Assembly (NCBI GenBank): GCA_013695115.1
Contig: JACDBD010000070.1
Span: forward strand, 1 to 9,797
Length of the DNA stretch: 9,797 nt
Source of the DNA: Actinomycetota bacterium
Lineage (GTDB): Bacteria; Actinomycetota; Acidimicrobiia; IMCC26256; JACDBD01
Direction: 5' to 3'
The position numbers and the translations under genes are program-made. Shown here one piece after another: positions 6,730 through 9,797 of this stretch. The notes under the pieces were generated by a model. It ran no database searches, was not told the DNA's origin, and saw only the letters and a list, made by a program, of their open reading frames with translations. How positions within the stretch are numbered: the stretch's first letter is position 1; each line of letters starts with the position of its first letter.

Positions 6730-7530
6730 TCAGAAGTCGGTGCCGCCGTCGACGGGGATGGTCGCGCCCACCACGAACCCGGCCGGCTCCGAACACAGGA
6801 ACACGGTCATCGCCGCCACCTCCTCGGGCAGCCCCACCCGTCCGAGGTCGTTGGGAGCGCCGAAGTCGCGGGTGACGGCGGCGTAGGCGGCCTCGAGCGG
6901 GCCGTCGGGGAGGCCGACGCGGTCGGCGTCCTCCAGGTACGCCTCGAGCGCGGGCGACATCACCGTGCCCGGGCACACCGTGTTCACGACGATGCCGTCG
7001 GGCGCGAGCGACCGGGCGAGGTTCTTCGACGCGCTGGCCAGCGCCGCCTTGGCCGCGGTGTAGCCGATCAGACCCGGCGCCTGGTGACGGATCGACGTGG
7101 CGGCGAGGTTCACGACCCGGGCGAATGACGCCTTGCGCAGCAAGGGGAGGGCCGCCCGCACCGTGCGCACCATCGTCAGTACGCCCAGGTCGAAGTACTC
7201 CATCCAGTCGTTGTCGCTCAGGTCGTCGAGCGCACCGATCCGGGTGGGCCCGGCGGCGTTGACGAGCGCGTTGAGCTCGCCCCAGCGCTCGTCGAGGAAG
7301 CTGAACGCTGCTTCCACCTCGCCGGTGTCGAGCAGGTCGCACTGGAGACCGATGGCGTCGGCCGCGCCCGCGGTGGCGAGCTCGGTCTCCGCCTCACGCA
7401 GCTCGGGATCGGTGCGGGCCAGCACCGCGACCCGACAGCCTTCGGCTGCGAGCAGCTCCGCGGTCGCCCGGCCCATCCCGCGTGAGCCGCCGGCGATGAC
7501 CACCGCGCGTCCCCGGAGCCCGAGGTCCAT
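6730..7530 (-). CDS. Short-chain dehydrogenase/reductase, 266 aa
   Basis: This is a classical-size SDR oxidoreductase using NAD(P)H. Evidence is the Rossmann glycine motif AGGSRGMG (13-20), the NAAG motif (91-94), the Y157-x3-K161 pair in IGYTAAKAAL, NTVCPGTVMSP (183-193), and the C-terminal GATIPVDGGTDF typical of FabG-like enzymes. I choose ATG 7530, which places the glycine motif at the usual distance and leaves 19 bases after the peptidase gene. A longer reading from TTG 7572 adds 14 unlike residues and overlaps the peptidase gene. Two expected catalytic positions look unusual: position 144, thirteen before the Tyr, is Ala rather than Ser (Thr145 and Ser146 follow), and the tetrad Asn appears as Asp114 in YFDLG. 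The substrate is unknown; proximity to fadD suggests a hydroxyacyl or sterol-like compound, as inference. Confidence 0.92.
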   Translation of the reverse strand: MDLGLRGRAVVIAGGSRGMGRATAELLAAEGCRVAVLARTDPELREAETELATAGAADAIGLQCDLLDTGEVEAAFSFLDERWGELNALVNAAGPTRIGALDDLSDNDWMEYFDLGVLTMVRTVRAALPLLRKASFARVVNLAATSIRHQAPGLIGYTAAKAALASASKNLARSLAPDGIVVNTVCPGTVMSPALEAYLEDADRVGLPDGPLEAAYAAVTRDFGAPNDLGRVGLPEEVAAMTVFLCSEPAGFVVGATIPVDGGTDF

Positions 7531-7549
7531 GTAGTCGGAATCTACGCCG

Positions 7550-9130
7550 TCACGCGGTGAGATGCCGGGCAAACGCGCCGGCTCCGAGCGGCTCGCCGGT
7601 GGCGCGCTCGACGAGCCGGTCCCAGCGCAGCGACGCGCCGGGGGCGAAGAAGTCGTCGACGAGCAGGCGGCCGGCGTCGACGTGGTCGACGAGGCCGGTG
7701 GCGCGCGCCGCGACCGCGTCGCCGAGCTGCGACGCGACCAGCTCCCCGTACAGGTAGTTCTGGTAGTACACGGGCGCGACGGTTAGGTGGATCTTGGACG
7801 CCCACGCTGCCTCCGCCGATCCCGGCTCGGGCCGGTGCAGCAGCTGGAACCGCTCGACGATGTCCCACCACCGCGCCTCATGGTCGGCGGACGGATTGGC
7901 ATAGAGGCCGCGCTCGAAAGTGGTCATGACCAGCACCCAGCGGGCGAACACCAGGAGGTTCGCCCGACGCGACTCCGCCAGCCGGGGCGCGAGCTCGTCG
8001 ATGCGGGTGGCGTCGATGCCCGCGATCCTGCGCAGCCAGTTCGGATCGCGCGGGAGTCGACCGAAGAGCATCGCGACGCCTTCGGTCGTCAGCGCGTGGG
8101 TGGCGGCCCGCAGGAGCCAGGGGAGCCTCCGGTCGATCCCACGGTCGTAGGTAGCGTGCCCGAACTCGTGCAGCATTGTGTCCATCCACCGCTCGCTGGG
8201 CTCGACGTTGCAGAGGACGCGCACATCACCCTCGCGGTCGATGTCGATGCAGAACGCGTGCTGGCTCTTGCCCTCGCGTGCGAACAGGTCGCTCTGCTCG
8301 AGGACCGGGCGCAGGTCGAGGCCGAGGCCGTCGTAGGTGCGCAGCGTGAGCCCCTCGATGTCGGCGTCCTCGAAGATCGGGTCGAGGTCGACCGCGCCCG
8401 CCACCGGCGGGTCCTGGAAGAACGGGTCGTCGTAGTGCCAGGGCCGGAGGTCGGCGACGCCGCAGCCGAAGCGAGCGGCCAGCGACTGGTCGAGGCGGCC
8501 CTTCCACTCCGTGAACGGTCCGGCGGTCGCCCGGTCGACCTCGTCGAGGGTGGCGAAGAGCCGGCCTTCGTCGAGCTCGCCGGTGGCGAGGGCGAGCTCG
8601 AAGTGGTCGCGGTAGCCGAGCCCGCGGGCCGCCTGGTTGCGAAGCTCCGCCAGCTCCCGGACCTGCTCCGCCACCTGCGCGCCAACCTGTTTGGACGCCT
8701 GCCACGCCACCTTGCGCTCGCCGGTGTCGTCGCTCGAACGCAGGATCTCGAGGATGTGGTTGTCGTCGACCCGCTGCCCGCCGATCTCGCCCCGGTGCGA
8801 GTTGAACGTCGCCTCGACCTCCACTTCGAGCCCGACCAGCCGCCGCCGGAGAGCCTCGGGCACCTGGTGAGGCGCGAACGCGTCGTGGAGCACGTCGAGC
8901 TGGCGACGTACGAGGGGGTCGTCGACGTCGGTGCCGCGCGCCTCCCGGATCGCGGCGAACGCCTCCGGATCGGCGAGCAGCGCCCGGCGCTCGAGCTCGA
9001 TGCGCTCGCGGCGCTCCTTCGCCTGTTCGGAGACGTGAGTGCTCGTCTCCCACCACGCCTCCGCCAACGCGACCTCGAGCGGCCGCAACCGCGCTTCGAT
9101 ACCGGAGACGAGCTGTTCGGGGTCGGACAC
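7550..9130 (-). CDS. M3/M2-like zinc oligopeptidase, 526 aa
   Basis: This is a gluzincin metallopeptidase of the oligoendopeptidase/peptidyl-dipeptidase type, degrading short peptides in a deep channel. The zinc site is visible: HEFGH (321-325) inside MDTMLHEFGHATYD supplies two histidines and the catalytic Glu322. Glu350 in ALTTEGVAM is the likely third ligand, 29 residues after the first His, close to the spacing in the ACE (M2) family. Downstream tyrosines in VAPVYYQNYLYGEL (451-464) sit where these families bind substrate or transition state. The first 300 residues are helix-rich, as expected for the lid of the channel. No signal peptide or membrane segment is seen, so a cytoplasmic enzyme is likely. 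The start is GTG 9130 with no clear Shine-Dalgarno. It follows the membrane-protein gene by 12 bases. M2 versus M3 assignment is uncertain. Confidence 0.9.
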   Translation of the reverse strand: MSDPEQLVSGIEARLRPLEVALAEAWWETSTHVSEQAKERRERIELERRALLADPEAFAAIREARGTDVDDPLVRRQLDVLHDAFAPHQVPEALRRRLVGLEVEVEATFNSHRGEIGGQRVDDNHILEILRSSDDTGERKVAWQASKQVGAQVAEQVRELAELRNQAARGLGYRDHFELALATGELDEGRLFATLDEVDRATAGPFTEWKGRLDQSLAARFGCGVADLRPWHYDDPFFQDPPVAGAVDLDPIFEDADIEGLTLRTYDGLGLDLRPVLEQSDLFAREGKSQHAFCIDIDREGDVRVLCNVEPSERWMDTMLHEFGHATYDRGIDRRLPWLLRAATHALTTEGVAMLFGRLPRDPNWLRRIAGIDATRIDELAPRLAESRRANLLVFARWVLVMTTFERGLYANPSADHEARWWDIVERFQLLHRPEPGSAEAAWASKIHLTVAPVYYQNYLYGELVASQLGDAVAARATGLVDHVDAGRLLVDDFFAPGASLRWDRLVERATGEPLGAGAFARHLTA

Positions 9131-9142
9131 CAGCGCGACAGT

Positions 9143-9649
9143 CTACGGGGCGAGCCGCGCCGGACGGTCGAGGAGCCCGCGGAGCGACAGCGTGCTGCCC
9201 ATCTCGTCGACTTCCTGCTGGTCGATCGCGATCCGTTGGCGCGTGGGCGCCGCTCGCGCCGCTGCCAACAGCGTGAACGGGATCCCGATCGCGTACACGA
9301 AGGGCTCACCGGTCAGGACCCACCCCGACGCACCGACGCAGACCGGAAGATCGACGAACCCGACCCGCAGCACGTACCGGACGAAGTACGACCGCACCAG
9401 AGCCCCGGCGGAGCCGACGCGCAGGCGGGCGCGCTCCGACACGACGGGAACAAGGAGGACGACGATGGTTCCGACCACAGTCGTCGCCGTGACCGCGAGC
9501 GCGACGGCCAGCGCGCTCCCCTCGGTGTCGATCGGTACGAGGAACACGAGAGGCAGCCCGATGAGCCACGAGGTCGCGTTGGCGACGAACAGGATCCAGA
9601 GCTGGCCGTGCCGGCTAGGGCCCCGCGGCGCACCTTCGCCCTCCGCCAT
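9143..9649 (-). CDS. Small integral membrane protein of unknown function, 168 aa
   Basis: I do not recognise the family. The protein has a short polar N-terminus (1-15), then hydrophobic segments at about 17-39, 46-70, 97-111 and 116-132, consistent with four membrane spans, and a charged C-terminal tail (PTRQRIAIDQQEVDEMGSTL, 135-154) that is probably cytoplasmic. Arginines between spans two and three (SERARLRVGS, SYFVRYVLR) suggest a cytoplasmic loop there. ATG 9649 has no Shine-Dalgarno; a TACCCT -10-like hexamer lies six bases upstream, fitting a leaderless message. It is the first gene of the probable six-gene operon and is 12 bases before the peptidase gene. Coding is supported by the consistent hydrophobic pattern and operon position; the opposite strand is also open here but lacks such a pattern. 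Confidence 0.75.
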   Translation of the reverse strand: MAEGEGAPRGPSRHGQLWILFVANATSWLIGLPLVFLVPIDTEGSALAVALAVTATTVVGTIVVLLVPVVSERARLRVGSAGALVRSYFVRYVLRVGFVDLPVCVGASGWVLTGEPFVYAIGIPFTLLAAARAAPTRQRIAIDQQEVDEMGSTLSLRGLLDRPARLAP

Positions 9650-9673
9650 GGGGTCAGGGTACGTTCCGCAGAG

Positions 9674-9686
9674 CCCCGCAACGGGG
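9674..9686 (+). repeat. Short hairpin CCCCG-CAA-CGGGG
   Basis: A perfect 5-base-pair stem with a 3-base loop ends one base before the AAGGAGG ribosome binding site of the oxidoreductase gene. It would lie in that gene's 5' leader. It may only be a chance inverted repeat. Confidence 0.4.
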
Positions 9687-9687
9687 T

Positions 9688-9694
9688 AAGGAGG
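9688..9694 (+). promoter_or_regulatory. Strong ribosome binding site AAGGAGG
   Basis: AAGGAGG lies five bases before ATG 9700. It is the strongest Shine-Dalgarno in the window and confirms this start for the truncated gene. Confidence 0.85.
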
Positions 9695-9699
9695 ACGGC

Positions 9700-9797
9700 A
9701 TGGCTGACATCGGATTCGGAGTGTTCGCGCCCCAGGGGTGGAAGACCGAGCTTCGCTCCATGAAGGGCGCCGAGGCGCAGTGGGCGAAGTGCCGCGA
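9700..9797 (+). CDS. LLM-class (probably F420-dependent) oxidoreductase, 5' part only
   Basis: The 32 visible residues begin MADIGFGVFAPQGWKTE and continue to GAEAQWAKCR before the window ends. The N-terminal strand with FGVFAPQGW followed by an amphipathic helix resembles the first beta-alpha unit of luciferase-like TIM-barrel oxidoreductases, which in actinobacteria commonly use coenzyme F420. The cofactor and substrate cannot be judged from this fragment. The gene is transcribed away from the six-gene operon and has its own strong ribosome binding site. Confidence 0.7.
   Translation, partial: MADIGFGVFAPQGWKTELRSMKGAEAQWAKCR

Larger units (their letters stand above)
9650..9699. promoter_or_regulatory. 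Divergent promoter region
   Basis: Fifty bases separate two divergent genes. Two TANNNT hexamers share the TA at 9660-9661: TACGTT (9660-9665) reading right and TACCCT (9661-9656 on the - strand) reading left. They could be actinobacterial -10 elements. No good -35 is seen for either. The leftward one would give a transcript starting at or near ATG 9649. Confidence 0.35.

Noticed and set aside
7531..7572. TTG 7572 as the start of the short-chain dehydrogenase
   Set aside because: It adds 14 residues unlike SDR N-termini and overlaps the peptidase gene by 23 bases; ATG 7530 places the glycine motif normally.
7787..9763. A 658-codon open frame on the + strand, antisense to the peptidase and membrane-protein genes
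   Set aside because: It is a GC-driven shadow: the opposite strand encodes a zinc peptidase with a complete active site, while this frame has no recognisable domain and runs across the strong AAGGAGG/ATG start of the oxidoreductase gene.
1..9797. CRISPR arrays, tRNA or rRNA genes, IS transposases, prophage genes
   Set aside because: No regularly spaced direct repeats, cloverleaf sequences, transposase motifs or phage proteins were seen by eye on either strand.

Overview
The window is high-GC, densely packed DNA with GTG starts, weak Shine-Dalgarno sequences and G/C at most third codon positions. A FadD19-like acyl-CoA synthetase, the start of an F420-type luciferase-like oxidoreductase, a secernin-type Ntn hydrolase and a solo AbiEi-like/DUF559 protein together suggest an actinobacterium, plausibly of the Acidimicrobiia. 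The lineage is inferred from gene content only. No rRNA, tRNA, CRISPR array or insertion-sequence transposase was seen, and no gene-free stretch exceeds 300 bases.

Left part (1-1832, + strand). The window opens with the last codons of a gene ending at 46. A perfect-arm palindrome (43-58) overlaps its stop codon and looks like a TetR-type operator. A 221-residue protein with GNAT-like features follows (104-769). A short intergenic region (770-857) carries a pyrimidine tract and a long inverted repeat whose 3' foot contains the ribosome binding site of the next gene. That gene (858-1832) is an AbiEi-like/DUF559 protein with visibly lower GC than its neighbours. Its 3' end runs through a degenerate copy of the same inverted repeat with the same arm and loop lengths, so the gene is bracketed by related repeats. 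This bracketed unit is the most unusual thing in the window.

Centre and right (1829-9649, - strand). Six genes lie head to tail with gaps of 10-19 bases and probably form one operon. In transcription order they are: a small membrane protein (9649-9143), a HEXXH zinc oligopeptidase (9130-7550), a short-chain dehydrogenase (7530-6730), a secernin/C69-type Ntn hydrolase (6710-5520), a FadD19-like acyl-CoA synthetase (5504-3885) and a thioredoxin-fold DUF255/YyaL protein (3874-1829). The dehydrogenase and synthetase suggest lipid or steroid side-chain metabolism. The peptidase, secernin and DUF255 protein fit no obvious shared pathway, so this may be a conserved housekeeping cluster rather than a pathway. 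The operon's last stop codon overlaps the DUF559 gene's stop codon by four bases in convergent orientation.

Right edge (9650-9797). A 50-base divergent intergenic region separates the operon from an LLM-class (probably F420-dependent) oxidoreductase gene that runs off the window and has the only textbook Shine-Dalgarno sequence seen.
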